Shown: positions 14,645 to 30,896, counted from the first letter of the stretch. The stretch: 64,000 nucleotides of DNA from Microcebus murinus (GCF_040939455.1 NC_134120.1:59563501-59627500); one strand, 5' to 3'. Program-made: numbers and translations. Notes: generated by a model not told the origin, from the sequence alone.

Positions 14645-14973
14645 TTTTTTTTTTTTTTGGAGACAGAGTCTCACTCTGTTGCTGGGGCTAGAGTACCATG
14701 GTGTCAGCCTAGCTCACAGCAACCTCAAACTCCTGGGCTCAAGCGATCATCCTGCCTCAGCCTCCCAAGTAGCTGGGACTACAGGCATGCGCCACCATGC
14801 CTGGCTAATTTTTTCTATATATTTTTAGTTGTCCAGATAATTTCTTTCTATTTATAGTAGAGATGGGGTCTCACTCTTGCTCAGGCTGGTTTTGAACTCC
14901 TGACCTTGAGCAATTCTCCCACCTCGCCCTCCCAGAGTGCTAGGATGACAGGCGTGAGCCACCGTGCCCGGCC
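14645..14973 (-). mobile_element. Alu, lemur type
   Basis: Full-length minus strand, ends CGTGCCCGGCC. Confidence 0.93.
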
Positions 14974-15152
14974 TTTATTTTGTTTTTAATGTCCTGATTA
15001 CCTCTGTTAATCAAGTATGGCTTTTTCCACAAGACCTAGACAACCATGGAGTTCTTTCTGGTTTGGTAAACTGGCCAGTCCCAACCAAAAGACAGTATTT
15101 TGGGTCTGTTTATTGAACAAAATGATGAATTAAGTGCCATGATGAGTGCTGG

Positions 15153-15181
15153 AAAGATCGAGGTGAATCTGCATCCAAGCC

Positions 15182-15218
<37 letters not shown>

Positions 15219-15229
15219 TCGAGGTGAAT
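15153..15229 (+). mobile_element. Ultra-short poly(A) insertion
   Basis: A perfect 16-bp direct repeat AAAGATCGAGGTGAAT (15153-15168 and 15214-15229) flanks CTGCATCCAAGCCTTTGTT plus about 26 A's. The arrangement (target-site duplication, 19-nt body, long A-tail) fits L1-mediated insertion of an extremely short RNA or an extreme 5' truncation. The source of the body is not recognised. Confidence 0.75.
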
Positions 15230-15639
15230 GAGGAAGAACCCCAGTGCTTGGAGCTAGTGGAGACAGATGGAGAGGCTGGCCATTCATGTTCCAGATTTTA
15301 TGTACCACATTAGAGGGTGGTCCAAAAAGCTTTGGCTACTTGGGAGAGCCAGTGGCAAGCTCTGCAGTCACCTGGGAAATTGAGGAAGACTTCAAGGTGG
15401 GCACTGCTTGCTCTTTCCCAGCAAGTGCTGAAGGGTATCCCCAGAACCCCCTGTGCTCCTGGCAAAGCCACTTCTCTGCCCACTTCCACCCATAGCTCCA
15501 CAGACTTGTCAAGACAACGCAGATCAGCCCGACTTCTCTTCTGCCACCTCTCCCTGTATTCTAGCCACACTTGAACCTGCCAGGGACACTCTTCTCCAGA
15601 GACCCTTAGGCCAGCCCCATGGCCCATACATCAGCTCCA

Positions 15640-16310
15640 CCTTCAACACACATCCAGAATATGGCCGCTGCTCCCCACCTCTGCCACTACCACTCTAGTC
15701 TGAGCCATCATTTCTTTTACCTGCATTATTGCCTCCTAGTTGATCTCCCTGTTTGCTGTTGCCCTTCTGCAGTCTGCTTTCCCCTCAAAATGATCTTATT
15801 CCTGTGCTCAGACCTCTCCACAGGTCTTCCATCACCTGAGGGAAAAGCCAACCCTTAGCCAGGGTTACATGGCACTGTGCAGTCTGGTGCACCTATCCTT
15901 CCCGTCCCCCCACCCTGTGCTGTACACTCCATGTCAGCCACACTGGCCTCCTTACTGATATGCAAACATCAGGCATGTTCCCACCTCAGCCTTTGCACTG
16001 TTCATCCCTTGGCCTGGATCTTTTTTCATAGGTGTTGGCGTGGTTCACTCTCTCATCTCTTGCAGGCTCTCGCTCAGACTTCACATGCTGTACTATGAGC
16101 CCTTTCCTGAGCACCGTATTTAGGATCATGAGCCCCACAGACTCCCTCTCTTTCTATGCTTTATTTTCTGGTGAGTGTTCCCCACTAAAATGTAGGCTGC
16201 CAGAGAGCAAGGGGTTTTGTCTGTTGTTTTGTCCACTGTATCCTCAGGGCCCAGACAGTGGCTGGCTCACTCAGTTCTCAGTAGATTCTTATTGTATAAG
16301 TTGAATGGGA
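15640..16310 (-). mobile_element. L2 remnant
   Basis: CAGCCTTTGCACTGTTCATC, TAGGCTGCCAGAGAGCAAGG and GGGCCCAGACAGTGGCTGG are typical of reverse-oriented L2. Several short ORFs here are incidental. Confidence 0.55.
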
Positions 16311-16729
16311 TAATGAGGAGGAGTTTGCTAGAAAAAGAAAAGAAGGGCAAAGTTGAGTATTTCAGGTGAGGAAGCAGCTGGCACAAAGGTGCCTGGTATG
16401 TTGAGCCCCATGTGCAGTAAGGAGCCTGCTGCCAAAACCAGGCAGCAAGTTCCCAAGCACACACTTTTGTCTTCATTGCTGTCCTGAAAATTTACACCCA
16501 AGGCTTATCTCTAGGGCTACACTGTCCATTAAGGTGGCCACCAGCCAGGTAGGGCTCTTAAGCGCTTGAAATTTGCCTACTCCAAATTTAGTTGTGCTAA
16601 AAGTTTAAAATACATACTGGATTTTGAAAACTTAGTGCCAAAAAAAATCTCAACTTAAAAAATACTACGTGTTAAAATAACATATTGAGTTAAATAAAAT
16701 ATAATATAAAAATTCACTTTCTGTTTCTT

Positions 16730-17061
16730 TCTTTTTTTTGTTTTTGAGACTGAGTCTTGCTTTGTTGCCCAGGCTAGAGTGAGTGTCATGGCGTTAGCCT
16801 AGCTCACAGCAACCTCAAACTCCTGGCTCAAGCAATCCTTCGGCCTCAGCCTCCCGAGTAGCTGGGAATACAGGCATGTGCTACCATGCCCGGCTAATTT
16901 TTTTTTATATATACTAGTTGGTCAATTAATTTCTTTCTATTTATAGTAGAGATGGGGTCTCGCTCTTGCTCAGGCTGGTTTCGAACTCCTGACCTCAAGC
17001 AATCCCCCCCCCCCAACCTCCCAGAGTGCTAGGATTATAGGCATGAGCCACCGCGCCCGGC
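16730..17061 (-). mobile_element. Alu, lemur type
   Basis: Target-site duplication CTTTCTGTTTCTTT on both sides. Confidence 0.93.
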
Positions 17062-17287
17062 CCTCTTTCTGTTTCTTTTTAATGTGAGGACTAGACATTT
17101 AAAGCTGCATATTTTGCTCATATTTGTGGCTGACATTTCTATAAGTGCTGTTCAGTAACAAGCAGGTTTTTACTGTATTGAGTTAACACGTTATAAGATA
17201 CTCTTTAATGCCCTATTTCATCCATGGATCTCTTATCTCACTGTTGCTTCACAATCACAAGAACAGAAAAGACAAATAATAATTGTA

Positions 17288-17624
17288 GGCCGGGCGCTGT
17301 GGCTCACGCCTGTAATCCTAGCTCTTGGGAGGCCGAGGCGGGCGGATTGCTCAAGGTCAGGAGTTCAAAACTAGCCTGAGCAAGAGTGAGACCCCGTCTC
17401 TACTATAAATAGAAAGAAATTAATTGGCCAACTGATATATATATAAAAAATTAGCCGGGCATGGTGGCGCATGCCTGTAGTCCCAGCTACCCGGGAGGCT
17501 GAGGCAGAAGGATCACTCGAGCCCAGGAGTTTGAGGTTGCTGTGAGCTAGGCTGACGCCACGGCACTCAATCTAGCCTGGGCAACAAAGCGAGACTCTGT
17601 CAAAAAAAAAAAAAAAAAAAAAAA
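17288..17624 (+). mobile_element. Alu, lemur type
   Basis: Target-site duplication AAATAATAATTGTA (17274 and after the A-tail). Confidence 0.93.
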
Positions 17625-18149
17625 AATAATTGTACTTTGCTCACCTAAATCCTGAGTTTTTAATTCCAGGGAGAGTGTCTGTGCCTGTGTTGGGGTGAGG
17701 GGTCCTGACTTCACTCTCTCTCTGGTCTCTGGCAGTCTGCTTTCTATATTGACTACTCTATAAAACCAGTCTATCTTGACATCTTTATTTTTTTATGCTC
17801 TGTTCTACATTTGATATTTGAAATTTGTCTACTTATGAAGAGAAGAATTGCTGTATTTCCAGATTTATTTGGATAAGTAATTAAAACTCTCAAGAGTTTC
17901 AGTTTTCATATTTGTAAGGGGCATAAGGGTGCCCAGCTGATCAGAGAGGGGTTTGAGGAGTAAGTGAATGTTCTGGACTTAAAAGTACTTAGTGATTGAT
18001 GCTCTTAAGAAAGCTAGTGGCAAGGGGTGAGATGGCAGGATAGGGAAGCATTTTTGGGTGGTTTTAAAATGTGAAGTGGAATTTAAGTTTCAAAGAAGCC
18101 ACTGCAGCAGTGGTTGTCTAATTTAGCATTCATCAAAATCACCTGGAGG

Positions 18150-18309
18150 GTTTTTTTGTTTTTGAGACCTTCTCCCTCTGTTGCCTGGACTACAGTGCAG
18201 TGCTGTCAGCCTAGCCCACAGCAACCTCAAACTTCTGACCTCTAGCTATACTCCCACCTTGGGCCTCCCAGAATGCTAGGATTCCAGGCATGAGCCACTG
18301 TGCAGGCCC
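18150..18309 (-). mobile_element. Old Alu monomer
   Basis: GAGACCTTCTCCCTCTGTTGC to GAGCCACTGTGCAGGCC, half-length. Confidence 0.75.
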
Positions 18310-18787
18310 TGGAGGGCTTTTTAAACCTGCTTTCTGAGCCTCACCTCCAGAATTTTTGACTTGGTGGGTCTTGGCAGAGCCTGAGAATTTGCGTTTCTAA
18401 TAGATTCTGATGCCACTGGTCTGGGACACATTGATAACCACAGCTCTAGAGATGAGAGGGGAAGAATTTGAAGGGGAAAAGTCTCAGATGAGGCATGGTC
18501 CAGAGGCCATAAGGAGGTGTAGCTGAAAGGAGTTAATCTTTGCAAGGAGTGAAGTTTTTATCTCAAAGAAGAGGGAAAGAAAAGAGTTAAGATACTGGAA
18601 AGTTTTGAGGTGCCAAGGGCACATTTAAAGGAGTAATATATATTTGAGATAGAATCCTGAATAAAAGGAATCACATAACTTGGACTTTGGGAAGCAGTGT
18701 TAAATCATGTAGATCTGTGTTCATATCCTGGTTCAGCTCTCACATTCCAAGTTGTTTAACTTCTCTAAGCCTTAGTGCCTTTATCTT

Positions 18788-20381
18788 TTTTTTTTTAATT
18801 TAAGCATATTATGCTTAATATGTACAATGTTTAGGTTAGGGTACAAATGTTTAGGTTACATGTGTTGCCTTCCCACTCCCCCGAGTCAGAGTTTCAAGCC
18901 TGTCCATCCCCCAGATGGTGCACATCGTACTCATTATGTATGTATATACCATCCCCTCCTCCTCTCTCCCCTCTGCCCGACACCTGATAAATGTTATTCC
19001 TATGTGTCCACTTAGATGTTAATCAGTGAAATCAATTTGCTGGTGAGTACATATGGTGCTTATTTTTCCATTATTGGGATACTTCACTTAGTAGATTGGG
19101 TTCCAGCTGTATCCAGGAATATACAAGAGGTGCTAGATCACCATTGTTTCTTATAGCTGAATAGTACTCCATGGTATACATATACCGCATTTTATTAATC
19201 CACTCATGTATCGATGGGCACTTGGGTTGTTTCCACACCTTTGCGATTGTGAATTGTGCTGCTATAAACATTTGAGTGCAGGTGTCTTTTTTATAGAATG
19301 TCTTTCTTTTTTTTTTTTTTTTTTGAGACAGAGTCTCACTTTGTTGCCCAGGCTAGCGTGAGTGCTGTGCATCAGCCTAGCTCACAGCAACCTCAGACTC
19401 CTGGGCTCAAGCAATCCTCCTGCCTCAGCCTCCCGAGTAGCTGGGACTACAGGCATGCACCACCATGCCCGGCTAATTTATTATATATATATATTTTTTT
19501 TTTTTTTTTTTGAGACAGAGTCTCGCTTTGTTGCCCAGGCTAGAGTGAGTGCTGTGGTGTCAGCCTAGCTCACAGCAACCTCAAACTCCTGAGCTCAAGC
19601 AACCCTTCTGCCTCACCCTCCCGAGTAGCTGGCACTACAGGCATGTGCCACCATGCCCGGCTAATTTTTTCTATATATATTAGTTGGCCAATTAATTTCT
19701 TTCTATTTTTTTATAGTAGAGACGGGGTCTGGCTCAGGCTGGTTTTGAACTCCTGACCTTGAGCAATCCGCCCCGCCTTGGCCTCCCAGAGAGCTAGGAT
19801 TATAGGCATGAGCCACCACTCCCCGCCTATATATCTATTTTTAGTTGGTCAATTAATTTCTTTCTATTTTTAGTAGAGACGGGGTCTTGCTCAGGCTGGT
19901 TTCCAACTCCCAACCTTGAGCAGTCCTCCCCCCTCCTCTGCCTCCCAGAGTGCTAGGATTACAGGCGTGAGCCACCTTGCCCGGCCTATAGAATGTCTTT
20001 TGTTCTTTTGGGTAGATGCCCAGTAATGGGATTGCTGGATCAAATGGTAGATCTACTTGCATCTCTTTAAGGTATCTCCATATTACTTTCCACAGAGGTT
20101 GCACTAGTTTGCAGTCCCACCAGCAGTGTAGGAGTGTTCCTGTCTCTCCGCATATTTATTGTTTGGGGACTTTTTGATAAAGGCCATTCTCACTGGAGAT
20201 AAGTGATATCTCATTGCAGTTTTGATTTGCATTTCCCTGATGATTAGAGATGTTGAACATTTTTTCATATATTTGTTGGCCATTATTCTGTCTTCTTTTG
20301 AAAAGTTCTATTCATGTCCTTTGCCCATTTTTTGATAGGGTTGTTTGATTTTTTTTTCTTGCTGATTTTCCTGAGTTCTAA
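18788..20381 (-). mobile_element. L1 3' end, minus strand, with nested Alus
   Basis: Reverse-oriented L1 3' UTR and end of ORF2, including CCATTGTTTCTTATAGCTG, TGCCCAGTAATGGGATTG and CTTTGCCCATTTTTTGATAG. It is flanked by a 17-bp target-site duplication CTTAGTGCYTTTATCTT (18771-18787 and 20382-20398) and begins with a poly(T). It inserted into a MIR element. An Alu, itself split by another Alu, lies at 19306-19985. It is 5' truncated, and no intact ORF remains. Confidence 0.88.
19306..19985 (-). mobile_element. Alu within Alu within L1
   Basis: Outer minus-strand Alu, flanked by TATAGAATGTCTTT (19291 and 19987), is split near its TA-rich linker by a second minus-strand Alu (about 19491-19826). 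Confidence 0.9.
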
Positions 20382-20909
20382 CTTAGTGCTTTTATCTTGA
20401 ACTTAGGAATACTAGTACAAAACTGGCCCTGCAGGTTGTTCTGAAGATTAAGTGAGCTAGTACTGCCTCCTGTTTATTGGGCAGAGAGAGTGAGCCTGTG
20501 AGACACAATGACAAAGAACTAAGTGACTGTGAAGGGAGCGGTGGGACTCCTAACTTGCTGAGCATTGGACCAGGTGCTGGGGAGGAAATGGTCAAGGTTC
20601 TTGCCCTCCAGGGATGCAGGGAGATGCAGAGAAACAGTGAACATTTACAGTATGACAGAAATGCTTTCCATGAAAGTGGAACATAAATATTATGTACAGA
20701 GTATTGTTAGAGCACTAGGGATAGAATAAGGAACTTGACCAGCTGTGGGGTAAGTGATCAGGGAAAAAATACTACAGAGTTGATGTTTGAGGTAAATCTT
20801 AAAAGATTAGTTGGAAGTCACCAGGCTGGAGGTATATTTTAAGTCCTGAAAGAGGTTCATTTTAAATTTGGGCCTCAAGAGGCTGGCAGGGGATTAAACA
20901 GAGAAGTTA

Positions 20910-22290
<1,381 letters not shown>

Positions 22291-23546
22291 AGGAAATGTC
22301 AGAGATATCAACTATTAAACTTAGTACTTAAGGAAATCGGATATTTCATGCTTAGTAACCTAAATAAATTGATTACCTGCAGGTATGGTTGAAGCCTTGT
22401 CTTATATAGTCTTAGTCCAGTTAATGAGTTACAAAGGATATCTCCAAAAAGGGAAGGGGGCATGACGAGGCCTGTCATACTTTCCTTCTCAGCTAGGAAT
22501 TCATCTGTGGGGTACTTCTGGGGTCTGCTTAGCCAAAAGGGCCCCATGCAGTCAGCTGGGGGGCTTAAGATTTTATTTTAGCTTACAGGATAGAGGGAAA
22601 GATGAAGATTGGGAAATGCCAGTGCTTGCTCTGGGCCAGGTTGTCAGGCCGTAGTTGAAACCCTGAGTGTGGATGGAGTTGCTTGGGGAGAGGACATTAG
22701 TGAAAAGAGATGCAGGCCTTGCAGGTGTGAGAAGGAGCAGACTGCAACGAGTAGCTTTGGAGGCAGGAGCGTGTGCATCAAGGGAGGAAGACGTTTAGAG
22801 AAGAGAGTAGTAGTCATCAGTGCCTGGTGCCTCAGAGAAGTCAAGGAGATATACACTGAAAAGGGTTCTTGGATTTAAGAATCTGGAGGTCACCTTCAAA
22901 GTAGAGACCAGACTTTGAAGAAGCTATGAAGGAAAGGAGGAGGATTAGCTGGACAGGAAAAGCATTACTAGGTGCTCAGTAAGTAGTAGTGAAATGTCTC
23001 ACAGCTGCCCCAGGAAGTGCCTAAGACACCCTTCTCCCCTATCTTTTTATGATAAGGAACCCAGTGAAGGGAGCACACTGCAGCCAAGCATCCTAAGGGG
23101 ATTCAAAGCAAGTCTTGCTGTGCTCTTAACATAGTGTTAAAGTAGCTAAACACAGCTAAATGGTTCATGGAATAGGACCTCGTTAAAAGATGGGAGGTAC
23201 TGTGAGCATTGGTCATTGTTAGGGGAGAAAAGAACCAGCAAAGAGGAAGAATGGAAAACAGAGAAAAGCATGGAGTGAATGAAGGAAGGCCTGGAAGAGC
23301 TTGGCTGAGGATGGCAGGAGAGCCCAGTGGAGAGCTTGGCTTTGGAAAGGAAGGACATCACTCTTGCATGCACAGAACCCCTCACTTAAGTCATAATTTC
23401 CCCATAAATGGGAAGATCTTGATGTTTATGCTTTTAGGAGTTGTCATGATACATATTTTTCATATGGAAGAGCCTGATTACATTCATAGAATAACAGAGT
23501 TCCTGAGGATTTTAGAGAGATCTGCTTTAATCAACAAGTAATTATG

Positions 23547-23876
<330 letters not shown>

Positions 23877-23980
23877 ACAAGTAATTATGTGCTGTTCTTT
23901 AAGTGAGCCCAAGTCTATTACTCCAAAATAACCCTCCTTTGATCCTCTCTGTCCACCAATCAGTCTCTCCCCTCCCCCAC

Positions 23981-24147
23981 ACTTTTTTTTTTTTTTTTGA
24001 GAGACAGGGTCTGTCTCTTTTGGTCAGGCTGATGTGCAGTGGTGTGACCATAGTTCACTGTAGCCTCAAACTCCTGGGTTCAAACCATCCTCCTACCTCA
24101 ACCTCCCAAAGTGCTGGGATTACAGGCCTGAGCCACCATGCCCAGGC
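23981..24147 (-). mobile_element. Old Alu monomer
   Basis: Half-length minus-strand unit, GAGAGACAGGGTCTGTCTC to CACCATGCCCAGGC. Confidence 0.8.
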
Positions 24148-24149
24148 TC

Positions 24150-24480
24150 CCACTTTTTAAAAAATAACAACTTTATTGAGATATATAATTCACTTGGCAT
24201 ACAGTTCACTCATTTAAAGTGTACACTTCAGTGATCTTTAGTGTGTTTACAAGAGTTGTGCAACCGTTTTATTTTATTTTATTTTATTTTTGAGACAGAG
24301 TCTCGCTTTGTTACCCAGGCTAAAGTGAATGCAACAGTCTTAGAATATTTGTATCACCCAATCAGTCCTCCCCACTGCCCTCCAGTGCTAGACAACCACT
24401 AATGTACTTTTGTCTCTTTATCTTCCTTTTAAAACAACTTGGGAAAGAACTGTACATACTGTTTCTATTCATATTTACCT
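24150..24480 (-). mobile_element. Old L1 3' end, minus strand
   Basis: AACAACTTTATTGAGATATA, AATTCACTTGGCATACAG and TTTAGTGTGTTTACAAGAG are reverse-oriented L1M 3' end sequence. A small Alu fragment lies at 24270-24336. Confidence 0.65.
24270..24336 (-). mobile_element. Alu scrap
   Basis: About 50 bases of Alu 3' end (TGAGACAGAGTCTCGCTTTG) after a (TTTTA)n run, inside an L1. Confidence 0.7.
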
Positions 24481-25399
24481 CCCAGTTATTTCTCAAGTTA
24501 AGGATTTTTACTCTGTCACCTTTCTGAAACTGCTCAGGACAGCAGCATCAGTCACCCCTTTACTGTCAGACCAAAAGGACACGTTCAGCATTGACCTTTC
24601 CGTTCCTTTCTGATGTATTTAACCTGTCTCTCTCCTTTGTGCTCTGTCTCCCTGTGGGCTCTGTAACTGCCCCTTGGCTGGCTTCTCACTCTTTCTGAGG
24701 AATTGGATTCACTTACAGTTTCAGCTGCATGCCCTGAGGATGACTGTCTTTCCACAGAACTCATAGTTAGTGTCATTCACTGCCCCTTGGATATTACCTG
24801 GATGTCATTTCTTCATGGCTAAAACAGAACTCAATTCTTCCTGCTAAGGAAAACCTTGTTTTTCCTTTGTTCTCTTTCTTACCATGCACCCAAATTGGAT
24901 AGAAACACCTTTCTCCTTCAAATTCCCATACCTGCTGAATTTTCTTCCACCCTTATTTTAAATATCTTGCTTCTCCTTGCTCATACCCACAGTCAGGTCC
25001 TCCTCCTCTTTCATGGACTATTTCAACAGTTTCCTACTTAGTCACTCTGGCTGTAGCCTCCCTGAAATTCATTCACTGCACAGTAATTATAGATAGCCTA
25101 TAAATATGCAAATCTGACCTCACCTGCTAAGGTCCTGTTAAAATGACTACACTGCCTGCAAGTATTTATGCCTGCGCCCAAGTCTGAATCCTATCAAGCC
25201 TCTGACTGCTAGTTTACAGGAAGTACAGGGGATAGAAGAACTTGTGAAGAACACTTTGGGTATTCATCAGCCGGCTATGGAAGTGGGAAATTCTATAGCA
25301 CAGGTGACTAAGGTTCTTAAACAAGTAAATAGGAAAGGGGAAAAAAGGGAGAGAGCACTGTTACATATTGAAAGAGTCTTAAGGGCATGCCAACCAAAT

Positions 25400-26035
25400 A
25401 TAGTGTATTTGATCCTGATTTGAATAAACCAACTGTAAAAACAATTTGATTTTTTTGGACAGTCAATAATGATGGGGTTATTTTTTAAAGAGCGTTTATA
25501 TTTTAGAGATATGTATTTAAGGAGAAATGATACAATTCCCAGGTTAACCCAGGGTGTGGGTTTTGTATAAATGAGACAAGATTGGCCATGTGGGCCGGGC
25601 ATGGTGGCTCACACCTGTAATCCTAGCACTCTGGGAGGCTGAGGCGGCGGATTACTCGAGGTCCGCAGTTCAAAACCATCCTGAGCAAGAGCGAGACCCC
25701 GTCTCTACTATAAATAGAAAGAAATTAATTGGTCAACTAATATATATAGAAAAAATTAGCCGGGCATGGTGGTGCATGCCTGTAGTCCCAGTTACTTGGG
25801 AGGCTGCGGCAGCAGGATTGCTTGAGCCCAGGAGTTTGAGGTTGCTGTGAGCTAGGCTGAAGCCATGGCACTCACTCTAGCCTGGGCAACAATGCAAGAC
25901 TCTGTCTCAAAAAAAAAAAAAGGTTGGCCATGTGTTTCAGTTGGGCTGTGGTCCATTATACCATTCTACTTTTGGTGTATGTTTGAAATCTTCCATATAA
26001 TAAAGGGGTTATTTTGTTTTTCTTTAAAAGATATT
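25400..26035 (+). mobile_element. Ancient LINE-like 3' end, split by an Alu
   Basis: ATTTGAATAAACCAACTG, GACAAGATTGGCCATGTG and TCTACTTTTGGTGTATG then ATAATAAAG form a common ancient 3' end. A related copy lies at 28290-28585. The family is not certain. Confidence 0.45.
25593..25921 (+). mobile_element. Alu, lemur type
   Basis: Target-site duplication TTGGCCATGTG on both sides. Confidence 0.94.
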
Positions 26036-26040
26036 ATTGA

Positions 26041-26880
<840 letters not shown>

Positions 26881-26908
26881 AAAGTAATTATTTTAAAAAC
26901 GTTTTATT

Positions 26909-27257
26909 GGCCGGGCGCGGTGGCTCACGCCTGTAATCCTAGCTCTCTGGGAGGCCGAGGCGGGCAGATCGCTCGAGGTCAGGAGTTCGAAACCAGCCTG
27001 AGCAAGAGCGAGACCTCGTCTCTACTATAAATAGAAAGAAATTAATTGGCCAAGTAACATATATAGAAAAAATTAGCCGGGCATGGTGGCGCATGCCTGT
27101 AGTCCCAGCTACTAGGGAGGCTGAGGCAGGAGGATCGCTTGAGCCCAGGAGTTTCAGGTTGCTGTGAGCTAGGCTGACGCCATGGCACTCACTCTAGACT
27201 GGGCAACAAAGTGAGACTCTGTCTCAAAAAACAAACAAACAAACAAACAAAAAAAAC
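26909..27257 (+). mobile_element. Alu, lemur type
   Basis: Near-consensus GGCCGGGCGCGGTGG start with an (AAAC)n tail. Target-site duplication AAACGTTTTATT. Confidence 0.95.
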
Positions 27258-28285
<1,028 letters not shown>

Positions 28286-28289
28286 ATAA

Positions 28290-28585
28290 AGAATTATTAA
28301 TGTTTTAGGTATAATGATGCTATTATGATGATATATACACACATATTTTTAAGAGTTCTTACTTTTTGGAGATATACACTGAGAAGTATTTGTGGATTAA
28401 TGATACAATGCCTAAGGATTTGTTTTTTAAATAATCCAGTTGGCAGAGGGAGGGAGGTAGAAATGAAACAAAATTGGCTAAATACTGATATTGTCCAAGT
28501 TGGGTGATGGTTATATGGGGGGGTTCATCATACTGTTCTCTCTAATTTTGTGTATTTTGAAATTTTCCCATAAGTGATATTTTGG
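28290..28585 (+). mobile_element. Ancient LINE-like 3' end
   Basis: GGAGATATACACTGAGAAG, AAATGAAACAAAATTGGC and TTGGGTGATGGTTATATGG with GTTCATCATACTGTTCTCTC match the same family as 25400-26035. Confidence 0.45.
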
Positions 28586-28609
28586 GGCCATCCTGATCCA
28601 TTCCCAGCA

Positions 28610-28985
28610 TCTCTCTTTTAAAACTCCCTGTTGTGCCCTTTACTCATCAGCAGCGTTAAACTACTCCTGATTCTTTTCTGTGTGCCACTTCTGTCCACTC
28701 CCATTCTCTGCTCGTTTGTGTGCTTGCCTTTGCCTCTAAGCCTGGAATGCTCTCCCTCTGCTGGATCACTTCTCCGCTCCTTTAATCCCTAACTCTGGTG
28801 CCCCCTTTTCCAGAAAGTCTTCCCTGCCTTCCTCACGCTGTCCCACCCTCCCTTCTCCTTCCCACATAATACTCTGGCCTGCCTCCATCTCCATAGCTTC
28901 CCCATCACATCCAGGGGAGGGATAGATCTTTATGTCTTATTAATCTTTTTATCCCCTTGTGCCTATTGCTCTGCCTAGAATATAG
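28610..28985 (-). mobile_element. L2 remnant
   Basis: GCCTGGAATGCTCTCCCTC, AAAGTCTTCCCTGCCTTCC and CTATTGCTCTGCCTAGAATA are reverse-oriented L2. Confidence 0.6.
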
Positions 28986-29171
28986 TAAAGAAAAAAAAAG
29001 AAAAAAACCTAGTGAATTTTCAATGATGAGTTGTACTGTATCATTATTCTATGCACAGCCTGTATTGAGCAATGTCTGGTACATAGTAGGCCTTGGTGAA
29101 TGAGTCCTGCATGAACCCCCAAGTGTCTCCCTGTACAGGGTCATAATTAATATTAGAAGTATAGCATTATA

Positions 29172-29503
29172 GGCCGGGCGCGGTGGCTCACGCCTGTAAT
29201 CCTAGCACTCTGGGAGGCCGAGGCAGGCGGATTGCTCGAAGTCAGGAGTTCAAGACCAGCCTGAGCAAGAGCGAGACCCCGTCTCTACTATAAATAGAAA
29301 TATATTAATTGGCCAACTAATATATATATAGAAAAAATTAGCTGGGCATGGTGGCACATATCTGTAGTCCCAGCAATTTGGGAGGCTTAGGCAGGAGGAT
29401 TGCTTGAGCCCAGGAGTTTGAGGTTGCTGTGAGCTAGGCTGACACCATGGCACTCACTCTAGCCTGGGCAACAAAGTGAGACTCTGTCTCAAAAAAAAAA
29501 AAA
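29172..29503 (+). mobile_element. Alu, lemur type
   Basis: Target-site duplication AAGTATAGCATTATA (29157-29171 and right after the A-tail). Confidence 0.95.
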
Positions 29504-29509
29504 GTATAG

Positions 29510-29640
29510 CATTATAGACCCAGGCAACTTCATTTTATAGGCCAAGAAAGCAGATTCTAAATGGATTATGTCTTAAAGTCACACAGCCAGTTGGCAGTGG
29601 CCTGCTTTGTACTTCATGTTCACCAAGAAACCTTCTGAGC
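29510..29640 (+). mobile_element. MIR fragment
   Basis: TTCATTTTATAGGCCAAG and AAAGTCACACAGCCAGTTGG match MIR. Confidence 0.55.
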
Positions 29641-29849
29641 CTCATTTGGTTCCCAAATTAGTTTTTCTATAGTGAGAACACACTGCCTGCCTGCCTGCCA
29701 AGCACAAGAATCAATCTATTTAACAATTTTGTTTCTCAATGAATTCTAATTTTCCGTTTTATTATATAATCCTGCAGAAAGAGATTATATTGTGTTAAAT
29801 ACTTACATAGCCTTGCTTTCTTAAATAGCTTTTTAAAAAAAGCTTTGTT

Positions 29850-30022
29850 TTGTTTTTTGTTTTGTTTTGTTTTTTGAGACAAAGTCTCAGTCTGTCACTC
29901 AGGCTATGGTTTAGTAGCGTTATCATAGCTCACTACAATCTCAAACTCCTGGGCTCAAGCAATCCTCCCACCTCAGTCTTCCAAAGTGTTGGGATTATGA
30001 ACATTAGCCAACATGTCTGGCC
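29850..30022 (-). mobile_element. Old Alu monomer
   Basis: (GTTTT)n then GAGACAAAGTCTCAGTCTG to ACATGTCTGGCC. Confidence 0.75.
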
Positions 30023-30562
30023 TATTTAAAAGCTTTCTGTCAAAAAAGAGGTGGTGGTCCTGTGCTAAGATGACATAGAACATGTAGGATAGGAGTGTGA
30101 GGAAACTTACAATACGTTAAACTCACAACAAGGCAGATTGGTAAGAGGAAGAGATTAACTTGCTGTGTGCTTGGGGAGAATCACAGAGTGATTACCCAAT
30201 ATCCCAGTGGGAGCCAGAAGTTGAAGTACCCTCATTTTAGAGGAGAGGGGAGATGAGGAATATAAGTAATTCTGTTGAGTGGCAGTAAGTGGTTACTAGC
30301 AAGGGTGAAAAGATAACTTGGGAGAATAAATGAATGGGGTAGGGGGAATAGATTGACTTATAAATGATTCTCTTTGGAAGTTAAATTAACCTGAGAGATA
30401 GGTATTATATTACAAATGATTTGGACCAGGTCTGGTTGCATTCTTGATCTTTTCTGCAACATATTGAGATAAAAAGGAGGGGAAGGGAAGTCAGTTCTTT
30501 TTGATGGGTCTGATTTTTTTTTTTGTGAAGAAAGAGGGAAGCCCCCTTCCCATATCTGTTGA

Positions 30563-30896
30563 TTTTTTTTTTTTTTTTTTTGAGACAGAGTCTCACACTT
30601 GTTGCTCTGGCTAGAGTGCCGTGGTGTCAGCCTAGCTCACAGCAACCTCAAGCTCCTAGGCTCAAGCAATCCTCCTGCCTCAGCCTCCTAAGTAGCTGGC
30701 ACTATAGGCATGCACCACCATGCCTGGCTAATTTTTTCTATATATTTTTAGTTGGCCAATTAATTTCTTTCTATTTTTAATAGAGATGGGGTCTCACTCT
30801 TGCTCAGGTTGATCTTGAACTCCTTAGCTCAAACGATCCTCTCACCTTGGCCTCCCAGAGGGCTAGGATTACAGGTGTGAGCCACCACACTGGGCC
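30563..30896 (-). mobile_element. Alu
   Basis: Full-length minus strand, ends CCACACTGGGCCC. Confidence 0.92.

Larger units (their letters stand above)
18680..20465 (+). mobile_element. MIR split by the L1 insertion
   Basis: MIR-like TGTGTTCATATCCTGGTTC and TTTAACTTCTCTAAGCC precede the L1, and CTGAAGATTAAGTGAGCTAG follows it. Together these give a continuous MIR once the L1 at 18788-20381 is removed. Confidence 0.6.
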
